Notes under the pieces: model-generated
What the model saw: the letters and a program-made list of their open reading frames with translations, nothing else
Databases searched by the model: none
What the model was told of the DNA's origin: nothing
Assembly (NCBI GenBank): GCA_022360655.1
Contig: JAKSCK010000169.1
Span: 1 to 64,000 of the forward strand
Direction of reading: 5' to 3'
Length of the DNA: 64,000 bases
Source: Spirochaetales bacterium
GTDB lineage: Bacteria > Spirochaetota > Spirochaetia > DSM-2461
Made by a program: the position numbers and the translations under genes
Shown: positions 26,407-35,071 of the stretch, in pieces
How positions within the stretch are numbered: the stretch's first letter is position 1
How the letters are laid out: every line of letters starts with the position of its first letter

Positions 26407-28512
26407 ATGAACAATCAAGAGTATCTAGAACGTGTCTACAGCGGGCTGCTGGGCAAGTGCATTGGTGTTCGATTAGGAGCACCTGTAGAACCAACGATTT
26501 GGACTTATGAGAGAATCCGAGAAACCTATGGGGAAATCACAGACTATGTGAAGGACTATAAAAACTTTGCTGCTGATGATGATGTGAATGGTCCCCTTTT
26601 TTTCATTCGAACGTTGATTGATCATGATGGACCACTTAGCCCTCAAGCTGTGAGTCGAGCATGGCTCAACTACACTCGGGAAGGCATTGGTTTCTATTGG
26701 TGGGGGGGCTTTGGCCGCAGCACAGAACACACGGCCTATACCAACTTAAAGAATGGAATTTCTGCTCCTGAATCAGGCTCCATTGCACGGAATGGATCGA
26801 CCATTGCGGAGCAGATAGGAGGACAAATATTCATAGATTCATGGGGATGGGTTTTTCCTGGAGATGCCAATAAAGCAGCTGAAGCGGCAGGGATGGCAGC
26901 GAGTGTAGGGCATGATGGGAATGGAATCTATGGTGGGCGTTTTATAGCGGCTTGTGTTTCATTAGCGTTCATCATGGATGATATTGAGCAAATTATTGAG
27001 GAAGCACTCGACACAATTCCTGCGGACTGTGAATACACTCGAGTCGTAACATCGGTTCGAGATTTTTATCATAAAGATCCTGATGATTGGCGTAAGGCCA
27101 TGGAAATGCTCACTCAAGATTTTGGTTATGATCGTTATCCTGGTGTTTGCCATATCATTCCCAATGCAGGTGTTTGTGCCCTTTCCATGTATTACGGTAG
27201 GGGAGACTTTGCACGAACGATTGAAATTGCAACGATGTGTGGTTGGGATACGGACTGTAATGCAGGGAATGTTGGGGCGATTCTTGGAGTAATGGTAGGC
27301 CCCAAAGGACTTCCTCACCATTATCGTCAACCCATTAATGATTGGCATGCTGCGGCATCCATTTCTGGTGCACTGAATAATATTGACTTACCAACAGCCG
27401 CTCGTGAATTGGCGATCCTCGGACTCAAACAAGCTGGAGCATTGGTTCCGGAACATTGGAAAAACGGTACCTTTAGTGATGATATTGTATTGGATTTTTC
27501 ATTGCCCGGTTCTACCTGTGGAATACGAAGTTCTTCTCATTATCACGCTCCTCCTCTTCATTTGAATAATGATGATACCCAAGTTGGGGCAACATTTCTG
27601 CTTGATCGACTAGAACGCGGTCAAGAGGTCTCTTTTTTCACAAAACCATATTACACTCGGGAAGATTTTGATGATCAGCGTTATCGCCCTTCATTTACTC
27701 CCCTGGCATATCCCGGTCAAATCCTCAAAATCTCTGGCATTATAGAGCATCATGATGGGGGTAGAATGGCTGTAGCTCCCTTTGTCCGAGATGCTCGTTC
27801 CAAAGAGACTTTTCATGATGGATTTACCTATCCCGATTTTGACCAAGAATTCACGGTTGAATGGACGATTCCTGAAACACCATTTGCTATAGCAGAGGCT
27901 GGATTACTTCTGATGTATCCCGATCCTGCAAAGTTTTTGGGACACATCAAAATCACTGGTTTATCCATCACAGGCAATCGAAATTTTCAATTCAAAATGC
28001 GTGATGAACGTCATGAATTTGAAGGGCTTTCACGTTTAGCACTCGCAGGGGGGTATTGGGATTTAGAGGACAATAGCCTTCATGTTGTAACCTCAAATGA
28101 TTTTCAATGTTATGGCGGTCCTTACTACACAAAAGATTCTAATGTTGCTGCTGAATTGGTTCCTGAACATGGTTTTAGTCATCTGTTGGCCTTTCGGGCA
28201 AGAGGGGCTGAGTATGGATACTTCTTTGGCTTTCATGGCAAGAATCAGGTGGCATTTCTCCGGCGAGATCATGGGAATCAAGAAATAAGTACCGCTTCGT
28301 TTCCATGGGTGCATGGAACGTCTTACCAGTTCAAAGTTGAGGTTAGAACCAATTCTGCTGGTTGTGAAATGACAGGATTTATTGATGGTGTGAAGGTTCT
28401 ACAAGCAAGGGATTCAAATCCTCATCCCTATGGCATGGCTGGTTTGGGGATGATTGCTCCTGGTAGAGCTCGGTTTTTGGAACTCTCCAGTCAGGAGATA
28501 CCATCCGAATGA
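26407..28512 (+). CDS. ADP-ribosylglycohydrolase-family enzyme 2 with C-terminal beta-rich domain
   Basis: About 701 residues from the ATG at 26407, which has AAGAGG upstream. Residues 1 to about 340 are an ADP-ribosylglycohydrolase of the subfamily with ADDDVNGP in place of TDDT and TMCGWDTDCNAGNVGAILG as the C-terminal metal motif. WWGGFGRSTEHTAYTNL and YGGRFIAACVSLAFIMDDIEQII are typical of this group. The last 350 residues resemble one or two beta-sandwich modules, perhaps carbohydrate-binding or LamG-like; I cannot name them. No signal peptide is seen, so it is cytoplasmic. Its stop overlaps the CitD-like start (ATGA). The substrate is unknown. Confidence 0.8.
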   Translation: MNNQEYLERVYSGLLGKCIGVRLGAPVEPTIWTYERIRETYGEITDYVKDYKNFAADDDVNGPLFFIRTLIDHDGPLSPQAVSRAWLNYTREGIGFYWWGGFGRSTEHTAYTNLKNGISAPESGSIARNGSTIAEQIGGQIFIDSWGWVFPGDANKAAEAAGMAASVGHDGNGIYGGRFIAACVSLAFIMDDIEQIIEEALDTIPADCEYTRVVTSVRDFYHKDPDDWRKAMEMLTQDFGYDRYPGVCHIIPNAGVCALSMYYGRGDFARTIEIATMCGWDTDCNAGNVGAILGVMVGPKGLPHHYRQPINDWHAAASISGALNNIDLPTAARELAILGLKQAGALVPEHWKNGTFSDDIVLDFSLPGSTCGIRSSSHYHAPPLHLNNDDTQVGATFLLDRLERGQEVSFFTKPYYTREDFDDQRYRPSFTPLAYPGQILKISGIIEHHDGGRMAVAPFVRDARSKETFHDGFTYPDFDQEFTVEWTIPETPFAIAEAGLLLMYPDPAKFLGHIKITGLSITGNRNFQFKMRDERHEFEGLSRLALAGGYWDLEDNSLHVVTSNDFQCYGGPYYTKDSNVAAELVPEHGFSHLLAFRARGAEYGYFFGFHGKNQVAFLRRDHGNQEISTASFPWVHGTSYQFKVEVRTNSAGCEMTGFIDGVKVLQARDSNPHPYGMAGLGMIAPGRARFLELSSQEIPSE

Positions 28513-28781
28513 ATCCCATAGTTTGCGTTGGTAGTGAGGAAAAAGGAGATGTTCTTGTGACTCTAGGGTTGCAAGAAGAGTCCCAAACCCATCAGATACA
28601 AATACATTCTCCTGTTCGAAGCCTGTTTAAGAAACAGCAAGATCAGGTTGTTGCAGAAATGGTTGCTCACTATCAAGGTTCCCCTCTTTTCATAGAGATC
28701 TCTGATAATCATGCCTTGGATTGGGTTTTACGTGCACGGTTATTGACGGCATTTCAGATGCTGGAGCATTGGAATGGGTAA
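28509..28781 (+). CDS. CitD-like acyl carrier protein lacking the usual prosthetic-group serine
   Basis: 90-residue protein that aligns with the gamma subunit (acyl carrier) of citrate lyase. The C-terminal half is canonical: ISDNHALDWVLRARLLTAFQ corresponds to the ...DKGALDCxxRARL block. The N-terminal block reads VGSEEKGDVLV where CitD has AGTLESGDVMI. Without gaps, the Ser that carries the phosphoribosyl-dephospho-CoA group is Lys12 here. Either the carrier is modified differently (for example at Ser9) or the complex does not use the standard prosthetic group. It overlaps its neighbours on both sides. Confidence 0.75.
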   Translation: MNPIVCVGSEEKGDVLVTLGLQEESQTHQIQIHSPVRSLFKKQQDQVVAEMVAHYQGSPLFIEISDNHALDWVLRARLLTAFQMLEHWNG

Positions 28782-29634
28782 AGGAAGAACATGGCTCTAT
28801 TGCCCTGGTAACAAACCTGGGAAGATTGTGAAAGCTGGTGTTTATGGAGCCGATGGACTTGTTCTTGATTTAGAAGATTCTGTTGCTCCAGCAATGAAGC
28901 ATGAAGCTCGGAATCTGGTAAGTGCAGCATTGATGCACCATCCGTTAAATGGAGATGTAGCAGTCCGAATCAATGGATTGGGTACGGACTGGTGGGAAGA
29001 TGATCTTAGAGCTGTAATTCAGGCCGGCGGAAGCATACTCCGAATCCCCAAAATTGAAACGGTAGAGGATATTCGTTCCATTCTTTTTCTTCTCAAAGAT
29101 GTACAGAAGAAGATGGGATTCAACTCAGTGAGGATTGAACTACAGGTCATTCTCGAAACACCCAGAGGTGTGGAGAATGCATTTTCCATACTTGATGCAG
29201 GGGAAGGATTCATTCACGCATTGAGTTTTGGAGCAGAAGACTATTGCAGTGCATTAGGGATTGATAGAAAGGGACCAGAGTTTGTGCTTGATTATCCTCG
29301 GAGTCGTATAGCTGCTGCGGCTTCAGCAGCAGGTATTGCTTGTCTGGACACGGTCTGGTCTGATTTTAGCGATGAGGAAGGGCTAAAAAAAGATGCGTCA
29401 CGAGCGAAAAACTTGGGATTTACCGGAAAATCTGTAATCCATCCGGCTCAAATCCTTTCAGTGAATACAATTTTTTCTGCATCTTCGCAACAGATTCAGT
29501 GGGCCAAAAAAGTTCTTTCCATTGGTGATATTCATCAGGGTGCTGTAGCTGTAGAAGGGGCCATGGTTGATGAACCTATTTTTAGAAGAGCAAAACAAAT
29601 CCTCAAACAATCGGAAGAAGAATTGCATGCCTGA
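28774..29634 (+). CDS. CitE-like citrate/citramalate lyase beta subunit
   Basis: HpcH/HpaI-type TIM-barrel lyase of 286 residues with CitE hallmarks: GADGLVLDLEDSV, RIPKIETVEDI, ILETPRGVENAF, SFGAEDYCSALG and GFTGKSVIHPAQI. CitE cleaves citryl-carrier (or citramalyl/malyl-CoA in stand-alone relatives) to acetyl-carrier plus a 2-oxoacid. Here it sits between CitD-like and CitF-like genes with overlaps of 8 bases each side, so a three-subunit lyase is likely. The true acid substrate is unknown; citrate is only one option. Confidence 0.85.
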   Translation: MGKGRTWLYCPGNKPGKIVKAGVYGADGLVLDLEDSVAPAMKHEARNLVSAALMHHPLNGDVAVRINGLGTDWWEDDLRAVIQAGGSILRIPKIETVEDIRSILFLLKDVQKKMGFNSVRIELQVILETPRGVENAFSILDAGEGFIHALSFGAEDYCSALGIDRKGPEFVLDYPRSRIAAAASAAGIACLDTVWSDFSDEEGLKKDASRAKNLGFTGKSVIHPAQILSVNTIFSASSQQIQWAKKVLSIGDIHQGAVAVEGAMVDEPIFRRAKQILKQSEEELHA

Positions 29635-31027
29635 TTTTTTTTCTGATCTGAGACAAGCCATTCAGGCCTCTGGCCTTCAAAATGGGATGCGAATCAGTTT
29701 TCATCATCATTTGCGTCATGGTGATGAAGTGGTTTCTACAATCTTACCTATTCTGACAGAAATGGGATTTAAAAACTTAACTCTATGTGTCTCCTCTCTC
29801 ATTGGAGATTCTGGATTTGCGGTGCTTGAAGCTGGGAAAAAAGGCACCATCCGAGATTTAGAAACAACAGGACTTAAAGAACCTCTTGCAGGGGAGATTC
29901 TCTCTGGTAAATGGCCTGGGAATGTGATATTTCGATCCCATGGTGGGAGGGCTGGGGCCATCACAACGGGTCGAACCCCTATTCATCTTGCCTTTATCGC
30001 TGCTTCGGCAGTGGATCAGAATGGAAACATTAATGGCATTGATGGTCATAGTCGTTTTGGTTCATTGGGTTATGGCATCACGGATGCGGCTCATGCCCAG
30101 TATGTCCTTGCTGTGACAGATCATACTGCACAGGACAGACTTTCTAGAAACTCGATTTCGTCTCATCAGGTGAATGGTGTTGTTCAAGTCAAATCCATTG
30201 GAAATCGCAAATTAATTTCTACTGGAACTTTAAGACAGTCACGTAAACCGCTAGATGTCTATATTGCACAAAAAGTTATTCAAGTTCTTGAGGCTTCAGG
30301 TGTGGTTCAAGAGGGCTTTGCCTATCAAGCTGGAAGTGGGGCCATCTCTGTTATGACCTCTCAGTTCTTAGTTTCTATGATGAAGGAACGCAAAATACAT
30401 GGTTCCTTTGCTTCTGGTGGAATCACATCGCCTCTGGTTCATGGAATAGAATGTGGTGTTTTTCAAGAACTCTATGATGTTCAGTCATTTGATGACATCG
30501 CGGCTTGTTCGCTGAAAAATAATTCAAACCATAGAGAAATGGGTGCCTCGGAATATGCAAGTCCATTTGAACAAAATCGCATCTCATCTCGATTAGATGC
30601 AATGATACTTTCAGGAACAGAAATCGATGTTGAATTCAATTTGAATTCGCTTACTGGAACAAATGGGCGCATATTGGGAGCATTAGGAGGTGGACCTGAT
30701 ACAGCTGAAGATTCTCAGCTCACAATTGTGGCAATGCCGTCTATGCGGGGAAGAATACCTTCAATCAATTCGACTGTTCGGACAATATGCACCCTCGGTC
30801 AGTATGTTGATGTACTTGTGACAGAACGGGGGATTTGTGTTCATCCACAAAGAGAAGACATTGCCCAAAAGTTACGAGATTCGAGAATCACAACACTTTC
30901 CATTCGTGATTTCAAAGAGAAAATTCATCGTATAACAGGAATCCCTGAAACAATCCCTAGAAAGTCTTCTGTGGCCATTGTGGAAGAACGTCGCGGAGCA
31001 ATACTCGACAAAGTGCATCAATATTAG
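29627..31027 (+). CDS. CitF-like citrate lyase alpha subunit (acyl transferase)
   Basis: 466 residues from the ATG at 29627 (GAAGAAG upstream). CitF landmarks are GMRISFHHHLRHGDEV near the N-terminus, RSHGGRAGAI, GGGPDTAEDSQLTIVAMP and VDVLVTERGICVHPQR near the C-terminus. CitF swaps the acetyl group on the carrier for the incoming acid. The glycine motif LGGGPDTA is shorter than the GGSGGHSDTA-like form I expect. No citC, citG or citX homologue lies in the window, so activation would need genes elsewhere or a different mechanism. It is the last gene of the run. Confidence 0.85.
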   Translation: MPDFFSDLRQAIQASGLQNGMRISFHHHLRHGDEVVSTILPILTEMGFKNLTLCVSSLIGDSGFAVLEAGKKGTIRDLETTGLKEPLAGEILSGKWPGNVIFRSHGGRAGAITTGRTPIHLAFIAASAVDQNGNINGIDGHSRFGSLGYGITDAAHAQYVLAVTDHTAQDRLSRNSISSHQVNGVVQVKSIGNRKLISTGTLRQSRKPLDVYIAQKVIQVLEASGVVQEGFAYQAGSGAISVMTSQFLVSMMKERKIHGSFASGGITSPLVHGIECGVFQELYDVQSFDDIAACSLKNNSNHREMGASEYASPFEQNRISSRLDAMILSGTEIDVEFNLNSLTGTNGRILGALGGGPDTAEDSQLTIVAMPSMRGRIPSINSTVRTICTLGQYVDVLVTERGICVHPQREDIAQKLRDSRITTLSIRDFKEKIHRITGIPETIPRKSSVAIVEERRGAILDKVHQY

Positions 31028-31097
31028 AGAGCTTTCTATAGGCCTAAATTCGAATTGAAGTTTATTAAATATGACAAAAACTTCTTTGTTTTAAATA

Positions 31098-31125
31098 TTG
31101 GCTGTTCATGTTATCTTGGTAAAAT
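31098..31125 (+). promoter_or_regulatory. Putative promoter of Ig-like lipoprotein 2
   Basis: TTGGCT (31098-31103) and TAAAAT (31120-31125) with a 16-base spacer, 25 bases before the start codon. CTTGGT/ACCAAG just around and after the -10 can form a small hairpin at the 5' end of the message. So the lipoprotein probably has its own promoter rather than read-through from the lyase genes. Confidence 0.5.
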
Positions 31126-31149
31126 CCCATAACACCAAGGTAAAGATTT

Positions 31150-32445
31150 ATGAAAAATCGTTATGCATTAGGAGTCCTTTTTATCAGCGTTTTGTGCGCA
31201 TTCATTCTCATTTCCTGTCCCAATCCCACAGGCCCAAAAATCAGTGCTCCAGAAGCCACGGAAATTCAGCTGAATTCCAAAAATGTCACTCTCTACAGCG
31301 GTGGTACCAACACCGTTCAACTCAAAGCCACCTTTCTTCCCACAGGTGCTGCAGAAGAGGCTATAACCTGGACCAGTAGCAATGAAGCCGTGGCCACAGT
31401 GGATGCCAATGGCCTGGTGACCCGCGTGGCCGATGTTGATGCACCCTTAACAGAAAACCTTCCTCAAGCCACCATCACGGCCAGCAACAATGCTGGTGAC
31501 CTTGTGGCGGAATGTGAGGTGAAGGTGAATTGTGCGAATCCAATTACGGATGTGTATTATATGAAAGATGGGAATCCACTTCCTGTTGCAAAGAACAGTT
31601 CTCTCACTCTTGAAGCAAATCAAATCTTAGGACTTGGAGCCAATTTCCAGTATGGTGTTGGTGAAGTTTCACCGTTTTGGATTGATATTGAAGATTCAGA
31701 AAATACACGCGTATTCAAGGGTAAGCAATTTTTCAATTTTAGTGCAATCAATGAAGGAACATACACAATTCATATCAAACCCAAAGATGGTGCGCCAAAA
31801 TTTTCATTTACAGTGAATGCCACTCCTGATGTCACAGCTCCAATAGATGTCTTAGCTATTCATGAGAACTCTCAATCCATTATTCTTCAGTTTGAAGAAC
31901 CCTATGATAAAAACTGGGGCAACAGTTTTCTGAACCATTACCAAGGCCCTGAAGTAAAAACGGTGAATTGCCTCCAAGATAATCAAATCCAACTGATCTT
32001 CAAGAATGAATTGGTTGCAGGAAAGCCCTATGATTTTCAACTCAAAAATGTAAAAGATTTAGCAGGAAATGAATTAGCGTCATACTCTAATAAAATTTGC
32101 TACATGCCCTTATTAGAAGCGTTTGATAAAGAAAAAATCACAATGAATAGAGAGGCCATTGAAGGAAGCTCTGGTGCTGTGACTTACACCAAAGATGTGA
32201 CTTATGATTCCACTTCTCCTATAACCTTTAAAAGTGTGGGCCTGATGATTCTGAGGCCAGGAACTTTCAATGAGATGATGAGCTTAGGGGGATGTAATAT
32301 TGAGGAAGATGGCTCGTTTAGCATTCTACCTCAATATGGTTTTCTAGAACCAGGAACCTATCATCTTTACATTGTGAGGAGTGTGCAGGGGGAAGATTTC
32401 TATTATTACACTTTTAATCTTATAAAAGAATTTTCAATTGAATAA
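31150..32445 (+). CDS. Ig-like (BIG2) surface lipoprotein, paralogue 2
   Basis: Lipoprotein of 431 residues with lipobox ILISC. A BIG2-type domain covers about residues 38-125 (TLYSGGTNTVQL, ITWTSSNEAVATVDANGLV), then VNCANPITDV, HIKPKDGAPKFSF and a C-terminal part ending in LEPGTYHLY. It is paralogous along its whole length to the lipoprotein at 19593-20915. The two bracket the LacI/ADP-ribosylglycohydrolase/ABC/lyase cluster. The function is unknown; surface display is likely from the lipobox. Confidence 0.75.
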   Translation: MKNRYALGVLFISVLCAFILISCPNPTGPKISAPEATEIQLNSKNVTLYSGGTNTVQLKATFLPTGAAEEAITWTSSNEAVATVDANGLVTRVADVDAPLTENLPQATITASNNAGDLVAECEVKVNCANPITDVYYMKDGNPLPVAKNSSLTLEANQILGLGANFQYGVGEVSPFWIDIEDSENTRVFKGKQFFNFSAINEGTYTIHIKPKDGAPKFSFTVNATPDVTAPIDVLAIHENSQSIILQFEEPYDKNWGNSFLNHYQGPEVKTVNCLQDNQIQLIFKNELVAGKPYDFQLKNVKDLAGNELASYSNKICYMPLLEAFDKEKITMNREAIEGSSGAVTYTKDVTYDSTSPITFKSVGLMILRPGTFNEMMSLGGCNIEEDGSFSILPQYGFLEPGTYHLYIVRSVQGEDFYYYTFNLIKEFSIE

Positions 32446-32482
32446 ACGTAAAAACTTGATTCTGTTTTCTCAGAGCTCAAAA

Positions 32483-32517
32483 CCCCTGGGCCAGTTGCTG
32501 GCCCAGGGGTCGATCTA
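32483..32517 (-). terminator. TAGATCGACC-box hairpin terminator of hcp
   Basis: On the minus strand TTAGATCGA precedes a perfect 12-bp stem CCCCTGGGCCAG/CTGGCCCAGGGG with a three-base loop and then TTTTG. It starts about 20 bases after the hcp stop. The stem is almost the same as that at 14317-14343, which makes the two copies the closest pair of this element family in the window. Confidence 0.7.
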
Positions 32518-32535
32518 AGAAAAAACGAGAGAGTA

Positions 32536-34194
32536 TTAGGCGCTCATGAAGGCCTTCACGTCATCCTCTACAGAGCCAATTCCGGCAATGCCAAAGGTTT
32601 CCACCAAGACTTTTGCCACATTGGGGGAGAGGAAGGCGGGGAGAGTGGGTCCCAGGTGAATGTCTTTGACTCCCAAGAATAGAAGGGCCAAGAGTACAAT
32701 CACGGCTTTCTGCTCATACCAGGCAATGTTGTAGCTGATGGGCAGTTCGTTGATGTCTTCCAGGGCAAACACTTCTTTGAGCTTGAGGGCAATGACGGCT
32801 AGGGAGTAACTGTCGTTGCACTGACCAGCATCCAGCACCCGGGGGATTCCACCAATGTCACCCAAGGGCAACTTGTTGTAGCGGTATTTGGCACAACCGG
32901 CGGTGAGAATCACGGTGTCCTGGGGCAGTGCCTTGGCAAAGTCGGTGTAGTAGTTGCGGTCTTTTTGCCGTCCATCACATCCAGCCATGACAAAGAAGCG
33001 CTTGATGGCGCCACTCTTCACGGCATCCACCACTTTGTCCGCCAGGCCAATCACCTGGGCGTGAGCAAAGCCTCCCACAATGCTGCCTGTTTCCAGCTCG
33101 GTGGGAGCGGGGCAGGATTTGGCCATTTCAATGATGGCACTGAAGTCTTTGGGGGCCTCGGGGGTGCTGCGGTTGGCAATGACCTTGGCACCAGGGAAGC
33201 CGGCAGCTCCGGTGGTGAAGAAACGATCCAGGTAGTTGTCTTTTTCCCGGGGGGGCACAATGCAGTTGGTGGTGAGAAGGATGGGGCCATTGAAGGCGGC
33301 AAATTCTTCCCGCTGGTGCCACCAAGAGGATCCATAGTTTCCTTTGAGGTGGGGGTAGGCTTTGAGCTCTGGATAGTAATGGGCAGGAAGCATTTCACTG
33401 TGGGTGTAAATATCAATTCCTGCATCTTTGGATTGCTCCAAGAGTTCTTTGAGGTCGCGCAGATCATGACCACTCACCAGAATCCCTGGCCGGGTTCCCA
33501 CACCAATATTCACTTCGGTGATTTCAGGATTGCCGTAGGCACTGGTATTGGCGCCATCCAGAAGGGCCATGGCTGTCACGCCCTTTTCTCCGGTTTCCAG
33601 AGTGAGGGCCACGAGGTCATCGGCAGAAAGGCTGTCATCTAAAGTGGCGGCCAGGGCCTTCATGGTGAAGGCGTAGAGGGCATCATCTTCTTGTCCAAGT
33701 TTTTCGGCATGTTCAGCGTAGGCCGCCAAGCCCTTCAGACCGTAGGTGATGAGCTCGCGAAGGCTTCGTACATCTTCGTTTTCTGTGGCAAGTACACCAA
33801 CGCTAGCGGCTTTGACTGAATATTCGGCTGTGCTGGCGGGCTTCCAGGTCACGGCCACAGGGGCACCGTTTCCATCCCATCCGGCAGAACGAGCTTCATC
33901 TAGTAAGCCATCGCGAAGTTCCAGGGCTTTGGTGACGGCATTTTCAAAAATGGCCGAATCAAAGTTGGCATTGGTGATGGTGGTGAATAGGCCATAGTGG
34001 ACAAATCGTCCCACTTCACGGCTCACCTGAACCCCAGAATCAGCAGCCTTCCCAGCAGCCCAGGCAAGGGCCTTGAGGGCATAGATCAAAAGATCTTGAT
34101 CACGGGCCACAACATCGGTTTTACCGCACACACCTTTGACTGTGCATCCTTTGCCGCCAGCGGCTTCTTGGCATTGAAAACAAAACATGGACAT
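32536..34194 (-). CDS. hcp: Hydroxylamine reductase / hybrid cluster protein
   Basis: Cytoplasmic Fe-S protein of about 552 residues that reduces hydroxylamine or NO and protects against nitrosative stress. The N-terminal cluster motif [21 protein letters not shown] is C-x2-C-x8-C-x5-C, the form found in strict anaerobes. The hybrid-cluster ligands lie in [23 protein letters not shown] and [10 protein letters not shown]. There is no hcr reductase gene next to it, as usual for this class. The ATG at 34194 has GAGGAG upstream; a longer frame to 34353 reads through a palindrome and hairpins and is rejected. A hairpin terminator follows. Confidence 0.93.
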   Translation of the reverse strand: MSMFCFQCQEAAGGKGCTVKGVCGKTDVVARDQDLLIYALKALAWAAGKAADSGVQVSREVGRFVHYGLFTTITNANFDSAIFENAVTKALELRDGLLDEARSAGWDGNGAPVAVTWKPASTAEYSVKAASVGVLATENEDVRSLRELITYGLKGLAAYAEHAEKLGQEDDALYAFTMKALAATLDDSLSADDLVALTLETGEKGVTAMALLDGANTSAYGNPEITEVNIGVGTRPGILVSGHDLRDLKELLEQSKDAGIDIYTHSEMLPAHYYPELKAYPHLKGNYGSSWWHQREEFAAFNGPILLTTNCIVPPREKDNYLDRFFTTGAAGFPGAKVIANRSTPEAPKDFSAIIEMAKSCPAPTELETGSIVGGFAHAQVIGLADKVVDAVKSGAIKRFFVMAGCDGRQKDRNYYTDFAKALPQDTVILTAGCAKYRYNKLPLGDIGGIPRVLDAGQCNDSYSLAVIALKLKEVFALEDINELPISYNIAWYEQKAVIVLLALLFLGVKDIHLGPTLPAFLSPNVAKVLVETFGIAGIGSVEDDVKAFMSA

Positions 34195-34255
34195 TGGAAA
34201 CTCCTCGTTTACGAACTCTATGCAGGGAGAATAGAAAATCAAATGAAAGTCTGCG

Positions 34256-34269
34256 GTAACATATGTTAC
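34256..34269. promoter_or_regulatory. Palindromic operator candidate upstream of hcp
   Basis: GTAACATATGTTAC is a perfect 14-base palindrome 62 bases upstream of the hcp start. Its size and symmetry suit a Crp/Fnr-superfamily dimer, and hcp genes are often controlled by such regulators. The window also encodes a Crp/Fnr protein (9308-9997), but no direct link can be shown. Confidence 0.5.
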
Positions 34270-34296
34270 GAAAATAGAAATAATTATATTTTTTTT

Positions 34297-34376
34297 TAGA
34301 TCGACCCCCGCACTCGCGGGGGAGGGGAGCGAAAATCCGCCTCCCAATCTCACGATTGGGAGGTGGTCGATTTATA
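34297..34376. repeat. Paired TAGATCGACC / GGTCGATTTA hairpin element
   Basis: Two hairpins face each other inside inverted boxes: TTAGATCGACC plus stem CCCCCGC/GCGGGGG on the left, and stem CCTCCCAATC/GATTGGGAGG plus GGTCGATTTAT on the right. The right part ends the minus-strand exported-protein gene. The left part is preceded by a run of nine T (34289-34297), which on the minus strand reads as A. It lies 100 bases upstream of hcp. Architecture matches the element at 1191-1289. Confidence 0.6.
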
Positions 34377-34385
34377 AAAGAAGAA

Positions 34386-35018
34386 TCAAGATGCTGGGGC
34401 TGAACTGTCTAGAATGGCTTCAATGGCCGTTTTCTGGGTGCTGTATTCGTCAATGCGTTGCTGGACAAAGTCCTCTGTCAGCATATCACGCAGGCGGGGC
34501 AGTTCTGTGCTTTGAAAATGCAAGGTAAATACGGGAAGAACCTTTGTTCCAGATTTTCGAGTATCCGCGCCAGGACTGGCTTCTGTGAGAATCAATGCGT
34601 AGTCCTTTCCTTGACGAAGAAAGCGGAGCACATGAGAAGCCGGTTCCAGGGTCCACTGCTCTGCCCCATGGGTGTATTCAATGCTGGGAGTGACGGTTCC
34701 TGTGTCACGAATCACCTCTTGGGTGACATCCATGGAAAGAAGTTGAGAACGCCACCATGCGGCGGAAGCGGAGGCTAGGCGCAACTGTTCCAAGTCTCCA
34801 GCAGGGAATGTCCACTTCACTGAATCCAACCCAAAGCCGCGGTAGGCTATATGGAGTTCCACCATGCTGCCCAATTCATCGGTGGAAAGATAGAGCATCC
34901 CTTCTTGGTAACCGTCAAAGCCTTCCAAGCCAAATTCCACTTCTCCTAAGGTCACAGGAAGGGCGCTGAGGTGGAAAGAGAGCATCAGAATGAAGAAGAG
35001 ATGGGCGATTCTTTTCAT
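34386..35018 (-). CDS. Exported protein of unknown function
   Basis: 210 residues with a clean signal peptide (KRIAHLFFILMLSFHLSALP). The mature part is mixed alpha/beta with no motif I recognise; LRFLRQGKDYALILTEA and FTLHFQSTELPRLRDML look like strands followed by a helix. It has its own ribosome site and lies between the psp terminator and hcp, probably as a single gene. It is likely periplasmic. Typical codon use and a sensible signal peptide support it being real. Confidence 0.65.
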   Translation of the reverse strand: MKRIAHLFFILMLSFHLSALPVTLGEVEFGLEGFDGYQEGMLYLSTDELGSMVELHIAYRGFGLDSVKWTFPAGDLEQLRLASASAAWWRSQLLSMDVTQEVIRDTGTVTPSIEYTHGAEQWTLEPASHVLRFLRQGKDYALILTEASPGADTRKSGTKVLPVFTLHFQSTELPRLRDMLTEDFVQQRIDEYSTQKTAIEAILDSSAPAS

Positions 35019-35071
35019 ACTTCTTTCATCCTATCGGTTTCTCAGTGGATTTTCCCTCAGTTTTTTCAGAT

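Noticed and set aside
22054-31027. Reading the cluster as a protein ADP-ribosylation toxin or defence system
   Set aside because: No ADP-ribosyltransferase, nitrogenase or toxin gene is present; the LacI/ABC context points to small-molecule metabolism.
32965-33642. 225-codon plus-strand frame opposite hcp
   Set aside because: Shadow caused by hcp codon bias; Gly/His-rich product without a known fold.
34195-34353. Upstream extension of hcp (53 extra codons)
   Set aside because: It reads through a palindrome and a two-hairpin element, and Hcp always begins just before the MFCFQC motif.
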